A stretch of DNA of 64,000 nt. Source: JBOHUC01 sp050733935. Its GTDB lineage: Bacteria > Eisenbacteria > RBG-16-71-46 > DASYSL01. The translations under genes were made by a program, and so were the position numbers. Under the pieces are notes generated by a model. The model did no database searches. It was not told the DNA's origin and saw nothing but the letters and a program-made list of their open reading frames with translations. Below are positions 52,412-60,981 of the stretch, in pieces. The DNA is taken from the NCBI GenBank assembly GCA_050733935.1, contig JBOHUC010000160.1, positions 1-64,000 of the forward strand, given 5' to 3'. Each line of letters starts with the position of its first letter. The stretch's first letter is position 1.

Positions 52412-53521
52412 ATGTCGAGCTCGATTGGCAAGCTGTTCACGGTCACGACCTGGGGCGAGTCGCACGGCCCGGCGGTCGGCGTCGTCATCGACGGCATCCC
52501 GCCCGGGATGGCGCTCGACGTCGCCGACATTCAGAAGGAGCTCGACCGCCGGAGACCCGGCCAGTCGTCGATCACGACCCAGCGGAAGGAGTCGGACCAG
52601 GCCGTGATCCTCTCGGGCGTCTTCGAAGGCCGGACGACCGGCACGCCGCTCTGTCTCCTCGTCTGGAACGAGGACGCCAGAGCCAAGGACTACGACGCGC
52701 TCAAGGACGTCTTCAGGCCGGGGCACGCCGACTTCACGTACGCCGCGAAGTACGGTCTCAGGGATCACCGGGGCTCGGGCCGCGCTTCCGGTCGCGAGAC
52801 GCTGGGCCGGGTCGCGGCGGGGGCGATCGCGCGCCGACTCCTGCACCAGGCGTGCGGGGTTTCGATTGTCGGAGGCACGGTCGCGGTCGCCGACGTGGTC
52901 GCGACGCGGCGCGACTGGGCGGTCGCCGAATCGAACGCGATCCGCTGCCCGGACGAGACGGCGGCGGCGCGCATGATCGAGGTCATCGAGGCGGCCCGCG
53001 CCGACAAGGATTCGGTGGGGGGCGTGGTCGAGGTGGTCGCCCGGGGAGTACCCGCGGGCTGGGGCGATCCCACGATGGAGAAGCTCGACGGCGAGATCGC
53101 GCGCGCGCTCATGTCCATCCCGGCGCTCAAGGGTGTCGAGATCGGCGAAGGCTTCGCGGTCACGCGGGTGCGCGGGTCGCAATCGAACGACGCGATGGGA
53201 CCGTCGGGCTTTCTCACGAACCGCGCCGGTGGAATCCTGGGGGGAATCTCGACCGGACAGGAGATCGTCGCGCGCGTTGCGGTCAAGCCCGCGTCCTCGA
53301 TCGGGAAGGCGCAGGACACCGTTTCGACCTCGGGCGAGGCGGTGACGATCGCGGTCGAGGGCCGCCACGATCCGTGCATCTGTCCGCGCGTCGTTCCGGT
53401 CGCCGAAGCGATGCTCGCGATCGCGCTCGTGAACGCGTATCTCAGGCAGTGCGCCCTGAGCGGCGCGCTGCCGGGCCGCGCGGCCGTGCCCGGTGGCGTT
53501 GACACTCCGCGGAGCAAGTGA
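52412..53521 (+). CDS. aroC: Chorismate synthase
   Basis: A 369-residue enzyme that converts EPSP to chorismate with reduced FMN, the last shared step of aromatic amino acid synthesis. Signatures are TTWGESHGPAVGVVIDG at the start, HRGSGRASGRETLGRVAAGA (read in two pieces, about 112-132) and the late GRHDPCICPRVVPVAEAM. Length is as usual. The start lacks a ribosome site, in line with a near-leaderless transcript. The aroF attenuator and promoter follow directly, so the two genes are independently controlled. Confidence 0.95.
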   Translation: MSSSIGKLFTVTTWGESHGPAVGVVIDGIPPGMALDVADIQKELDRRRPGQSSITTQRKESDQAVILSGVFEGRTTGTPLCLLVWNEDARAKDYDALKDVFRPGHADFTYAAKYGLRDHRGSGRASGRETLGRVAAGAIARRLLHQACGVSIVGGTVAVADVVATRRDWAVAESNAIRCPDETAAARMIEVIEAARADKDSVGGVVEVVARGVPAGWGDPTMEKLDGEIARALMSIPALKGVEIGEGFAVTRVRGSQSNDAMGPSGFLTNRAGGILGGISTGQEIVARVAVKPASSIGKAQDTVSTSGEAVTIAVEGRHDPCICPRVVPVAEAMLAIALVNAYLRQCALSGALPGRAAVPGGVDTPRSK

Positions 53522-53527
53522 TAGCGT
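53499..53527 (+). promoter_or_regulatory. Promoter of the aroF leader transcript
   Basis: A consensus TTGACA (53499-53504) and TAGCGT (53522-53527) are separated by 17 bp. The site overlaps the end of aroC. Transcription would begin near 53534, giving the leader peptide a short 5' end. Confidence 0.7.
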
Positions 53528-53566
53528 CCCGCGCGTTCGTTCCCCTGTGGCTTGAGGGAGATTTCC

Positions 53567-53653
53567 ATGTCCCGGAAACTGGATGTCGCGACCTTCGCAC
53601 TCGAGCGTGGCTGGTACTGGCCCGTGCGCCGGGGACGAGCGCGCGACGTCTAG
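53567..53653 (+). CDS. Aromatic-rich leader peptide of the aroF attenuator
   Basis: A 28-codon reading frame with a near-ideal GAGGGAG ribosome site 6 bp before its ATG. Codons 16-18 are Trp-Tyr-Trp (53612-53620), followed by Pro; codon 10 is Phe. Trp and Tyr are products of the pathway that starts with the enzyme encoded downstream. The frame ends with TAG 24 bp before a rho-independent terminator. Slow reading of these codons when charged tRNA-Trp or tRNA-Tyr is scarce is the inferred signal. The peptide itself probably has no further role. Confidence 0.8.
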   Translation: MSRKLDVATFALERGWYWPVRRGRARDV

Positions 53654-53683
53654 GAACAAGACGAACCGCTCGACCCGGCCCAC
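53624..53683 (+). promoter_or_regulatory. Antiterminator pairing of the aroF attenuator
   Basis: GTGCGCCGGG (53624-53633), just after the Trp-Tyr-Trp codons, can pair with CCCGGCCCAC (53674-53683) in 9 of 10 positions. The second segment overlaps the 5' arm of the terminator (53678-53685), so the two structures exclude each other. A ribosome held at the Trp/Tyr codons would leave the first segment free. The pairing was found by eye. Confidence 0.65.
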
Positions 53684-53707
53684 GCCAAAGCGTGGGCTTT
53701 TCCTTTT
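53678..53707 (+). terminator. Attenuator terminator before aroF
   Basis: GCCCACGC (53678-53685) pairs perfectly with GCGTGGGC (53690-53697) around a CAAA loop, followed directly by TTTTCCTTTT. It lies 45 bp before the DAHP synthase start, behind its promoter, so it must control entry into the gene. Confidence 0.88.
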
Positions 53708-53751
53708 CTGCGCGCCGCGTCGCGGCCGCGCTCTCATGAGGCGGTGACCGC

Positions 53752-54765
53752 ATGGTCGTCGTCATGGCCCCCGGGGCCGACGAGTCCCAGATCGAGGAAA
53801 TCGCATCGCGGTTGCGCCTCATGGGGCTCTCCGTCCATCGCTCGGACGGTCGCGGGCGCGTGGTGCTGGGCGCGATCGGTGACCTGGGCGCGCTCGACGT
53901 GGAGGACATCCGGCATCTTCCGGGAGTCCAGGACGTCGTCCGTATCTCCGTGCCCTACAAGCTCGTATCGCGCGCATTTCGAGCGGATTCCACCATCATC
54001 CGGGTGCGCGACGCGGAGATCGGCGGGGAGACGGTCACGATCATGGCCGGCCCGTGCGCGGTCGAGAGCGAAGACCAGGTCGAAGAGGTGGCCGCGAGCG
54101 TTGCGCGCACCGGGGCCAAGATCCTCCGCGGTGGCGCGTACAAGCCGCGCACCTCTCCGTACACGTTCCAGGGTCTGGGCGAGGAAGGCCTCCGGATCCT
54201 GAGGCGCTGCGCGGATCGCCACGGCCTCGCGGTCGTCTCCGAGGTGCTCGACACGCAGCACGTCCCGATCGTCGAGCGACACGTGGACATTCTCCAGGTG
54301 GGTGCCCGCAACATGCAGAACTTTGCGCTTCTGCGCGAGGTCGGGCGCGCGAAGAAGCCGGTGCTCCTCAAGCGCGGCCTCTCGGCCACGATCGAGGAGT
54401 GGCTCATGGCCGCCGAATACGTGCTCGCGGGCGGCAATCACGACGTGATGCTGTGCGAGCGGGGGATCCGCACGTTCGAGACGCTGACCCGGAACACGCT
54501 CGATCTCTCGTGCGTGCCCATGGTCCATCAGCTCTCGCACCTGCCCGTGATCGTCGATCCCTCGCACGCGACGGGCATTCGGGACAAGGTGCCGCCGATG
54601 TCGCTCGCCGCCGTGGCCGCGGGCGCGGACGGCGTCATGGTCGAGGTTCATCCGCACCCCGAGATGGCGCTCTCGGACGGTGCGCAATCGCTCGACGTCG
54701 CGATGTTCGAGGATCTGGTCGGACGGATGCGCGCGGTGGCGGCCGCGGTCGGGCGGAAGCTCTAG
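53752..54765 (+). CDS. aroF: 3-deoxy-7-phosphoheptulonate synthase (DAHP synthase)
   Basis: A 337-residue enzyme that joins phosphoenolpyruvate and erythrose-4-phosphate in the first step of the shikimate pathway. The N-terminal 65 residues form a ferredoxin-like regulatory domain. The barrel carries MAGPCAVESEDQVEE, GGAYKPRTSPYTFQG, KPVLLKRG, CERGIRTFE, DPSHATG and VEVHPHPE. This is the Thermotoga/Bacillus-like type I-beta form. It is transcribed behind an attenuator that reads Trp and Tyr codons. Feedback regulation through the N-terminal domain is known in the family. Confidence 0.94.
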   Translation: MVVVMAPGADESQIEEIASRLRLMGLSVHRSDGRGRVVLGAIGDLGALDVEDIRHLPGVQDVVRISVPYKLVSRAFRADSTIIRVRDAEIGGETVTIMAGPCAVESEDQVEEVAASVARTGAKILRGGAYKPRTSPYTFQGLGEEGLRILRRCADRHGLAVVSEVLDTQHVPIVERHVDILQVGARNMQNFALLREVGRAKKPVLLKRGLSATIEEWLMAAEYVLAGGNHDVMLCERGIRTFETLTRNTLDLSCVPMVHQLSHLPVIVDPSHATGIRDKVPPMSLAAVAAGADGVMVEVHPHPEMALSDGAQSLDVAMFEDLVGRMRAVAAAVGRKL

Positions 54766-54801
54766 ATTCGAACGGACACCGGCTCGGGGAGTGGGGAGGT
54801 C

Positions 54802-55377
54802 ATGACCAAGAACCGTCTCGAGGCGTTCAGCGACGGCGTGATCGCGATCATCATCACGATCATGGTGCTCGAGCTCAAGGTGCCGCACGAGGGAACGCTC
54901 GCGGCGCTGCGCCCGCTCATGCCGCAATTCCTAGGCTACCTCCTGAGCTTCGTCTACCTCGGGATCTACTGGAACAACCACCACCATCTGCTTCACGCGG
55001 CGAAGCACGTGGACGGACGGATCATGTGGGCGAACCTGCACCTTCTGTTCTGGCTCTCGCTCGTGCCGTTCTGCACCGCATGGATCGCCGAGACCCACCT
55101 CGCCCCCGGGCCCGCCGCGTTCTACGGCCTCGTGCTGCTCGCCGCCGCGTTCGCCTACTTTCTGCTCACGCAGGCGTTGCTCGCCCGGCACGGCCGGGAC
55201 TCAGCGCTCGCGCGCGCGGTCGGCGTCGAGCTCAAGGAGAAGACTTCGCTCGGCATCTACGTCGTCGCGGTGGCGCTCGCGTACGTCAATCCGGTCCTCT
55301 CCTATCTCCTCTATTCCGCAGTCGCCGCGTGGTGGATCATTCCCGATCGTCGCATCGAGCGCGCTCTCGCCGAGTAG
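54802..55377 (+). CDS. TMEM175 (DUF1211) family channel-like protein
   Basis: A 191-residue membrane protein with about six helices. The opening RLEAFSDGVIAIIITIMVLEL carries the FSD motif that lines the pore of TMEM175 potassium channels. HHHLLH-like residues follow in helix 3 (YWNNHHHLLHAAK). A potassium-permeable channel is the expected role. It starts 36 bp after aroF with a GGGAGG site and may be co-transcribed. Confidence 0.87.
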   Translation: MTKNRLEAFSDGVIAIIITIMVLELKVPHEGTLAALRPLMPQFLGYLLSFVYLGIYWNNHHHLLHAAKHVDGRIMWANLHLLFWLSLVPFCTAWIAETHLAPGPAAFYGLVLLAAAFAYFLLTQALLARHGRDSALARAVGVELKEKTSLGIYVVAVALAYVNPVLSYLLYSAVAAWWIIPDRRIERALAE

Positions 55378-55382
55378 TGGGG

Positions 55383-56708
55383 CTACGGCTCGCGCACGAC
55401 CGTCCCGTTCTTCATCACGAAGCGCGGCTTCAGGACGGCTCCGATGTCCTTCGTGGGATCGCCTTCGAAGGCAACCAGGTCGGCCGCAAATCCCTTCCCG
55501 ACCCGCCCGATCTCGCGTTCGAGCCCGAGGAGCTCCGCGTTGACCGACGTCGCCGAGCGCAGCGCTTCGAGCGGCGTGAGCCCCGCCTTGACGAGCCACA
55601 CGAGCTCCATTGCGTTCTCCCCGTGCATCGTGAGCACCGCGTCCGAGCCGCACCCCACCTTGACGCCCGCGCGACGTGCGAGAGCGACACTCTCGAACTG
55701 CTCCTTCTGGAGGGCTCCGAGCCGGTCCGCGTAGCCCGGACCGTATCCGAGGCTCCGGCCGTGCAGCACATACCACTCGAGGTGGTAGAGCGTGGGCACG
55801 AGATAGACGCCCTGCTGCGCCATGCGCTTCGCGGTCGCGCGGTCGAGCCGGGACCCGTGCTCGATCGAGCGCACGCCCGCTTCGGCTGCGCGGCGCGCCC
55901 CCTCGAGTCCCATGGCGTGGGCCGCGACCCAGCGGCCGCGCGGATGCGCGACTTCCACTGCCGCGCGAATCTCTTCGGCCGTGAAAAAGGGGATCCCGGT
56001 CGTGTCGTCATACGTGCCGCTCGTCTCGTAGAGCTTGATCCAGTCGCACCCCTGCGCGAGGTGCGCGCGGCTCTTCTCCGCGACCTGGGCCGCCGACGCC
56101 GCTGTCCCGTCAGGCGGCCAGGTGATGTCCGAGCGCCCGCCGCCCGGCGGATAGACCGCACCCGCCGTTACGATGCGCGGGCCCTCCTCGAGTCCCTGTG
56201 CGATCGCCTGGGAGAGGGCGACGTCGATGTAGTCGTTCGCTCCCATCTCGCGCACCGTCGTCACGCCGGCCGCGAGCGTGGTGCGGGCGTTCTTCGCCGC
56301 GCGGAACGCGACCGAAATCGGCGAGCCGAGGAACGCGCCTGCGAGATCGGGTGGGCGGGTCGTGTCGTCCCAGCTGTAGGTGAGGTGGGTGTGGGCGTCG
56401 ATCAGGCCGGGACAGAGCGTCATGTTCCGGAGCGGGATGCGGGTCGCGCCGGCCGGGACCGCAACCGAGGGCCCGACCTCCTCGATCCTGCCCTCGCGGA
56501 CGAGCACGAGCGTGCGTCCGTTTCGCACTTCCTTGCCGTCGAACAGGCGGTCGCACTCGATCACGTACGTCGCGGGCGGAGGCGGTTCGGCACCTTCCGT
56601 CGGAGGGGCCGGGAGGACAAGCAACATTAGCAGCACCGACAGCGCGAATCCCACGGACGCGATCCGTGCGTTCGAAGTCATCGCGCGACGCTCAATCCCA
56701 GAATTCAT
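55383..56708 (-). CDS. Exported amidohydrolase-family protein
   Basis: A 441-residue metal-dependent hydrolase with a signal peptide (to about residue 38). Amidohydrolase motifs are GLIDAHTHLTYS (two metal His), a WIKLYET Lys (possible carboxylated ligand), AAHAMG (His), EHGS (His) and GSDAVL (Asp). It belongs to the imidazolonepropionase/Xaa-Pro dipeptidase-like group (cyclic amide or peptide hydrolysis); substrate unknown. The ATG at 56708 follows GGAGGA; a longer start is weaker. Confidence 0.86.
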   Translation of the reverse strand: MNSGIERRAMTSNARIASVGFALSVLLMLLVLPAPPTEGAEPPPPATYVIECDRLFDGKEVRNGRTLVLVREGRIEEVGPSVAVPAGATRIPLRNMTLCPGLIDAHTHLTYSWDDTTRPPDLAGAFLGSPISVAFRAAKNARTTLAAGVTTVREMGANDYIDVALSQAIAQGLEEGPRIVTAGAVYPPGGGRSDITWPPDGTAASAAQVAEKSRAHLAQGCDWIKLYETSGTYDDTTGIPFFTAEEIRAAVEVAHPRGRWVAAHAMGLEGARRAAEAGVRSIEHGSRLDRATAKRMAQQGVYLVPTLYHLEWYVLHGRSLGYGPGYADRLGALQKEQFESVALARRAGVKVGCGSDAVLTMHGENAMELVWLVKAGLTPLEALRSATSVNAELLGLEREIGRVGKGFAADLVAFEGDPTKDIGAVLKPRFVMKNGTVVREP

Positions 56709-56735
56709 GCGTTCCTCCGTGCTGGATCGTGACCC

Positions 56736-56760
56736 GGGCCGGGTGCAAAGCACCCGGCCC
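56736..56760 (-). terminator. Hairpin between the kinase and amidohydrolase genes
   Basis: An 11-bp perfect stem (56736-56746 with 56750-56760) with a 3-nt loop lies directly after the kinase stop. No T-run follows on the minus strand, so it may reduce rather than end transcription into the amidohydrolase gene. Confidence 0.45.
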
Positions 56761-56762
56761 CC

Positions 56763-59087
56763 TTATGCATCGAACCCAATCCGCTTGAGCAACCGCTCGT
56801 AGCGAGGATCGCCTCGCAGCGACGTCATGCGGGGATCCACTTTGAGGAGCGACATGTCCTCGCAACGTTCCTTGAGCGCGCGATCGAGGAGCGCGAACGC
56901 ACGATCCGGATCCCCGAGTGCCAGGTGGACCGAAGCGACGCCGTACGGAGTCACGTAGCGCTCGCCTGCCATCGCCTCGAGCGAGCGGAGAGTCGCGAGG
57001 CTCTCCGCCCGCCGACCCTGCCGCGCCTGGATGCGCGCGATGGCCGCGACGACCCACGGATTCCCGTCGGCCCGCGCACGCTCGAGCGCCTCGAGCGCTT
57101 TCGGGTAGTCGCCCTGCATCTCGTACGTCTCTCCAAGGAGCGACCACGCCGCCCAGAACTGCGGGTCGTCGTCGATCATCCTCTGGAGCGCGGCGCGCGC
57201 GCTGTCGTACTCGCCCGCGTAGAACGGCACCCAGGCCGCGTACCACGCCGTGAGCGGAACGGGCTCGAGGCTGTGCGCCGCCGCGAGCTCCTTCCGCGCT
57301 TCGTCGAAGCGACCCCGCTCGCAAAGCGCCTGCCCGTACCAACGGTGGGCCATGGCGGAGCTCGGATTGAGACGGATCGCCTCGCGGTACTCGCGCTCGC
57401 TGCGGGACCACGACCAGTCGTAGTGCGCCGCGACGAGCCCGAGGAGCGCGTGCGCTTCGGCGAGCGTCGGATCGCGCGCGAGGGCCTGCTCGGCCGCCGT
57501 GCTCACGAGAGTCATCGCGGAATCCGGCGGCCAGTACCAGTTCGAGAGCATGTAGTAGGTCTCGCCGAGCCCGACGTAGGCGGCCGCGAAGTCGCGATCG
57601 AGGGAGAGCGCCCGCTCGAAGTTCTCGATCGCGGCGAGTGCGCTCGTCAGCGTGTTCTTGTGAAACTCATGCCGGCCGCGCAGGTACGAATCGTACGCCG
57701 CGGGATCGACGCGCTTCGAGCGCGTGAGGAGATCACGCTCGCGCGGCGTGATCTGAACCCGCACCTCCTCGACGATCGCGCGCGCCAGGGCCCCCTGAAG
57801 CGTGAGCACGTCGGCGATCTGGCGGTCGAACTCCTCGCCCCAGAGATTCTTGCCCGATCGGGGATCGACGAGATTCACGCTCACGCGCGTGCGGTCCGCG
57901 ATGCGCTGGACGGAACCGTCCACGAGGACGTTCACCTTGAGCTCGCGCGCGATCTGGGACGGCGACTTCTGCGTGCCCCGGTAGGACATGACGGCCGTGT
58001 GCGAGGTTACGCGCAGCGCACCGACGCGCGATAGGCCGGTGATCACGGCCTCCGTCATCCCGTCCGCGAAATAGGCCTGCGAGTGATCGCCCGACAGGTT
58101 GCGAAGCGGCAGGACGGCGATCGAGGTGCTGCTTCCCGATCCCGTGTCCTTTCCCGGAGGGATGCGGGGCAGGACAAGGAACATGACCACGGCGACGAGC
58201 GCAGCGCCCGCGACCCAGAGCCACTGGAGCCTCCGCGGTCGCGGGACCGAAACGGCGCCGGGACGCTGCGCGGCCGCTTCGAGGGCGATCACGACCTCGC
58301 GCGCATCCGCATAGCGGCGGTCCGCGGGACGCGCGAGACAGCGGCTCACGATCGTGCGCAGCGCCGGGGGAACCGCCGCGGGAAGCTCGGCCGGAGGCTC
58401 GCGCAGGATCGCCGCCGCGAGGTCGAATCGCGTCGTTCCCGAAAACGGCCGGGAACCCGCGAGCATCTCGTGCAGCAGGACTCCGAGCGACCAGAGGTCA
58501 CTCCGCGCATCGGCCTTCTTTCCCGTGAGCACTTCGGGCGACATGTACGGGAGCGTTCCGACAGCCGATCCGGCTTCGGCCACCGTCATCGTCGTCGGCC
58601 GCTCCTCGGATTCGTGTTCGGCCCAGCGCGCGACGCCGAAATCGAGAACCTTGACCTGGTCGCCGGCGGTGAGGAGGACGTTCGACGGCTTGAGGTCCCG
58701 GTGCACGACCCCGTGCTCGTGCGCGTGCGCGAGCGCGGCGGCAATCTGAGTTCCGTAGCGAACGACGTCGTCGACCGCGAGGCCCTCTCCAATGCGGTCC
58801 TCGAGGGACCGGCCGTCGACGTACTCCATGGCGAGGTAGGCGCGGCCTTCGACCTCGTTCACTTCGTGGATCGTGCAAATGTTCGGATGGTTCAAGGCGG
58901 ACGCGAGCCGCGCTTCATGACGGAGGCGCGCGTAGGCCTCCTCGTCGGGCCCGGCGTGCAGGAACTTGAGCGCGACCTGCCTTCCGAGGACGAGGTCGCG
59001 CGCGCGGTAGACCTCTCCCATGCCGCCTCCGGCGAGACGGGAGAGGATCTCGTAGGAGCCGAAGCGCGTCCCAGGGTCGAGGATCAA
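56763..59087 (-). CDS. Ser/Thr protein kinase with TolB-like and TPR domains
   Basis: A 774-residue protein. The N-terminal kinase (about 10-265) has GGGMGEVYRARD, Lys41, the catalytic Asp131 in HRDLKPSN, Asp149-Phe-Gly and PYMSPE. A transmembrane helix (about 290-308) follows. The outer half has a TolB/FlgO-like domain (SIAVLPLRNLSGDHSQAYFADG) and about eight TPR units. The TTG start at 59087 has CGGAGG 9 bp upstream. The layout is a membrane kinase with an extracytoplasmic sensor and is common in Gemmatimonadota and related groups. Confidence 0.88.
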   Translation of the reverse strand: MILDPGTRFGSYEILSRLAGGGMGEVYRARDLVLGRQVALKFLHAGPDEEAYARLRHEARLASALNHPNICTIHEVNEVEGRAYLAMEYVDGRSLEDRIGEGLAVDDVVRYGTQIAAALAHAHEHGVVHRDLKPSNVLLTAGDQVKVLDFGVARWAEHESEERPTTMTVAEAGSAVGTLPYMSPEVLTGKKADARSDLWSLGVLLHEMLAGSRPFSGTTRFDLAAAILREPPAELPAAVPPALRTIVSRCLARPADRRYADAREVVIALEAAAQRPGAVSVPRPRRLQWLWVAGAALVAVVMFLVLPRIPPGKDTGSGSSTSIAVLPLRNLSGDHSQAYFADGMTEAVITGLSRVGALRVTSHTAVMSYRGTQKSPSQIARELKVNVLVDGSVQRIADRTRVSVNLVDPRSGKNLWGEEFDRQIADVLTLQGALARAIVEEVRVQITPRERDLLTRSKRVDPAAYDSYLRGRHEFHKNTLTSALAAIENFERALSLDRDFAAAYVGLGETYYMLSNWYWPPDSAMTLVSTAAEQALARDPTLAEAHALLGLVAAHYDWSWSRSEREYREAIRLNPSSAMAHRWYGQALCERGRFDEARKELAAAHSLEPVPLTAWYAAWVPFYAGEYDSARAALQRMIDDDPQFWAAWSLLGETYEMQGDYPKALEALERARADGNPWVVAAIARIQARQGRRAESLATLRSLEAMAGERYVTPYGVASVHLALGDPDRAFALLDRALKERCEDMSLLKVDPRMTSLRGDPRYERLLKRIGFDA

Positions 59088-59172
59088 GCGGTCGAGCCTC
59101 CGCGGTCTTGGAGCGACGCCGACGGTCGAAACCGGGAGGGGGAGATGTCCGGGTGGGGGGAGTAGCCGAACG

Positions 59173-59201
59173 ATCCTAGTCCGGGACGCTCGATGGCACA
59201 A
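59173..59201 (-). promoter_or_regulatory. Candidate promoter of the kinase gene
   Basis: On the minus strand TTGTGC (59201-59196) and TAGGAT (59178-59173) are separated by 17 bp. The leader to the TTG start is about 80 nt. Confidence 0.55.
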
Positions 59202-59255
59202 GGTGACGTCCGAACGTGGCCGCCCGGCGTCCCCCGGCCGTGGTACACCTCGTTC

Positions 59256-60731
59256 ATGCAGCTCGACCCGGCCACCTGCTATGCCGCGCTTCGGAGCAAG
59301 GACCGTCGATTCGAGGGGCGCTTCTTCGTCGGCGTGACGACGACCGGCATCTACTGCCGGCCCGGCTGTCCGGCCCGAACGCCGCGCGCCGAGCACACGC
59401 GCTTCTATCCCTCGTCGGCCGCCGCCGAGGGTGCTGGATTCCGTCCCTGTCGCCGCTGCCGTCCCGAGACCGCGCCTTCGTCGCCGGCATGGCTCGGGAC
59501 GTCGGCGACCGTGACGCGCGCGCTCCGTCTTCTGGGGGCGGCTCCCGCGGACGAACCGGCCTCGATCGAGCAGCTCGCCGGGCGGCTCGGGATCGGTCCG
59601 CGCCATCTCCGCCGCCTGTTCGCCGAGCACGTCGGTGCTTCGCCGCGCTCGATGCTCATGACGCAGCGCGTCCACTTCGCGCGCCGCCTGCTCGACGAGA
59701 CGAACCTGCCGCTCGACGAGGTCGCGGTGTCGGCCGGCTTCGGCAGCACGCGGCGCTTCCGCGAAGCGGTGCGGAAGACGTTCGGACGGTCGCCGGCCCG
59801 GCTTCGGCGCGCGGGCGCCCTCGCGCAGGCGCGCGATCGCGCGGCGGGGGAGCGGCCGATCGAGCTCCGGCTTCCGTGCGCGGGTCCGTACGACTGGGCC
59901 TCGGCCCTCGAGTACCGGGCGGCACGCGCGATCCCCGGCGTCGAGCACGTTGCCGACGGCGCGTACCGGAGGACGATCCGCACGGCGAACGGTCCGGGCA
60001 TCCTCGAGGTGGTCGCGGAGCGCGGCGCGAGCGCGCTCGTCTTAAGGCTCTGGCTTCCGGGAACCGGCGATCTCTTCCCGCTCGTCGAGCGCGTGCGCCG
60101 CATGCTCGATCTCGAGGCCGATCCGACCGCGATCGGTGCGCAGCTTGCGCGCGACCGCGTGCTCGCGCGCTACGTCGAGCGCCGCCCGGGACTGCGCGTG
60201 CCCGGTGCGTTCGATCCGTTCGAGCTTGCGGTGCGTGCGGTGCTCGGCCAGCAGGTGAGCGTGCGCGCGGCGACCACGATCGCCGGACGCCTCGTGGCCG
60301 CGCACGGAACCCCGTTCCCGGCGGGCGAGCGCTTCGGACTGCCGCGGCTCTTTCCCGAACCGGCAGCGCTCGCGGACCTGGGCGCCCGCGCGCTCGCCCG
60401 GCTCGGACTCACGCAGGCGCGCGCCGAAACCCTCGCCGGGTTTGCGCGCGCGGTCACTGACGGCGCGCTCGATCTTTCCCCCGCGCCGAGCCTCGAGGAC
60501 GCGGTCGAGCGCCTGTGCGCGATCGACGGAATCGGACCGTGGACCGCGCACTACATCGCCCTCCGCGCGCTCGGGGAGCCCGATGCGTTTCCCGCGAGCG
60601 ACCTCGGTCTTCGCAAGGCGTTCGCGCGCGGAGGAACGATCCCGAGTGCGAGCGCGCTCGAGGCGCGCGCGGAAGCATGGCGGCCCTGGCGCGGCTACGC
60701 TGCGATCCACCTGTGGGCGGGGCCCGCTTGA
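59256..60731 (+). CDS. Ada-AlkA fusion: DNA-3-methyladenine glycosylase with Ada domain
   Basis: A 491-residue DNA-repair fusion. Residues 1-80 are the Ada zinc/methyl-acceptor domain (GIYCRPGCPART, then PCRRCRPE; four Cys). An AraC-type helix-turn-helix follows (about 85-185, LAGRLGIGPRHLRRLFAEHVG). The C-terminus is AlkA-type glycosylase with the HhH motif IDGIGPWTAHYIALRALG and catalytic Asp in FPASDLGLRKAF. It should sense methyl phosphotriesters and excise alkylated bases, as in the mycobacterial fusion. The ATG at 59256 fits homologues; an in-frame ATG at 59193 would add 21 residues. Confidence 0.92.
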   Translation: MQLDPATCYAALRSKDRRFEGRFFVGVTTTGIYCRPGCPARTPRAEHTRFYPSSAAAEGAGFRPCRRCRPETAPSSPAWLGTSATVTRALRLLGAAPADEPASIEQLAGRLGIGPRHLRRLFAEHVGASPRSMLMTQRVHFARRLLDETNLPLDEVAVSAGFGSTRRFREAVRKTFGRSPARLRRAGALAQARDRAAGERPIELRLPCAGPYDWASALEYRAARAIPGVEHVADGAYRRTIRTANGPGILEVVAERGASALVLRLWLPGTGDLFPLVERVRRMLDLEADPTAIGAQLARDRVLARYVERRPGLRVPGAFDPFELAVRAVLGQQVSVRAATTIAGRLVAAHGTPFPAGERFGLPRLFPEPAALADLGARALARLGLTQARAETLAGFARAVTDGALDLSPAPSLEDAVERLCAIDGIGPWTAHYIALRALGEPDAFPASDLGLRKAFARGGTIPSASALEARAEAWRPWRGYAAIHLWAGPA

Positions 60732-60756
60732 CAGAATCCGGCCTGTGGGGTTTTCT
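60728..60756 (+). promoter_or_regulatory. Candidate promoter of tRNA-Val
   Basis: A consensus TTGACA (60728-60733) is followed after 17 bp by TTTTCT (60751-60756). It overlaps the stop codon of the repair gene. The -10 is weak, and the transcript would have about 50 nt before the tRNA. Confidence 0.4.
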
Positions 60757-60813
60757 ACGGGTGCGCGCCGGCCACGTCCTCGTGCGGCAACGGGGGCGCC
60801 TCCGCCGCCTCGT

Positions 60814-60890
60814 GGGCGATTAGCTCAGCTGGCTAGAGTACCTGCTTGACATGCAGGGGGTCAGTGGTTCAAGTCCACTATCGCCCACCA
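60814..60890 (+). tRNA. tRNA-Val (anticodon GAC), CCA encoded
   Basis: Acceptor GGGCGAT pairs with ATCGCCC. The anticodon stem CCTGC/GCAGG holds the loop TTGACAT, giving anticodon GAC. The T arm is AGTGG-TTCAAGT-CCACT. Discriminator A and CCA are encoded. It lies directly before the threonyl-tRNA synthetase gene. Confidence 0.97.
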
Positions 60891-60925
60891 CTTGCTTCCG
60901 CGTCTTTAGAACGCGCATGAATCGA

Positions 60926-60952
60926 GGGCGCCGCCACCACGGCGCCCGTTTC
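60926..60952 (+). terminator. Hairpin between tRNA-Val and thrS
   Basis: GGGCGCC (60926-60932) pairs with GGCGCCC (60941-60947) around an 8-nt loop, followed by GTTTCC. It probably ends the tRNA transcript, and it could also affect thrS if the two are co-transcribed. Confidence 0.4.
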
Positions 60953-60981
60953 CGTCCGTCGCCCGTCCCCAGGAGAGCGTC

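Noticed and set aside
53605..53685. Alternative antiterminator pairing GCGTGG (53605-53610) with CCACGC (53680-53685)
   Set aside because: It is possible as a 6-bp helix, but the segment would be covered by a ribosome stalled on the Trp-Tyr-Trp codons, so the longer pairing further downstream fits better.
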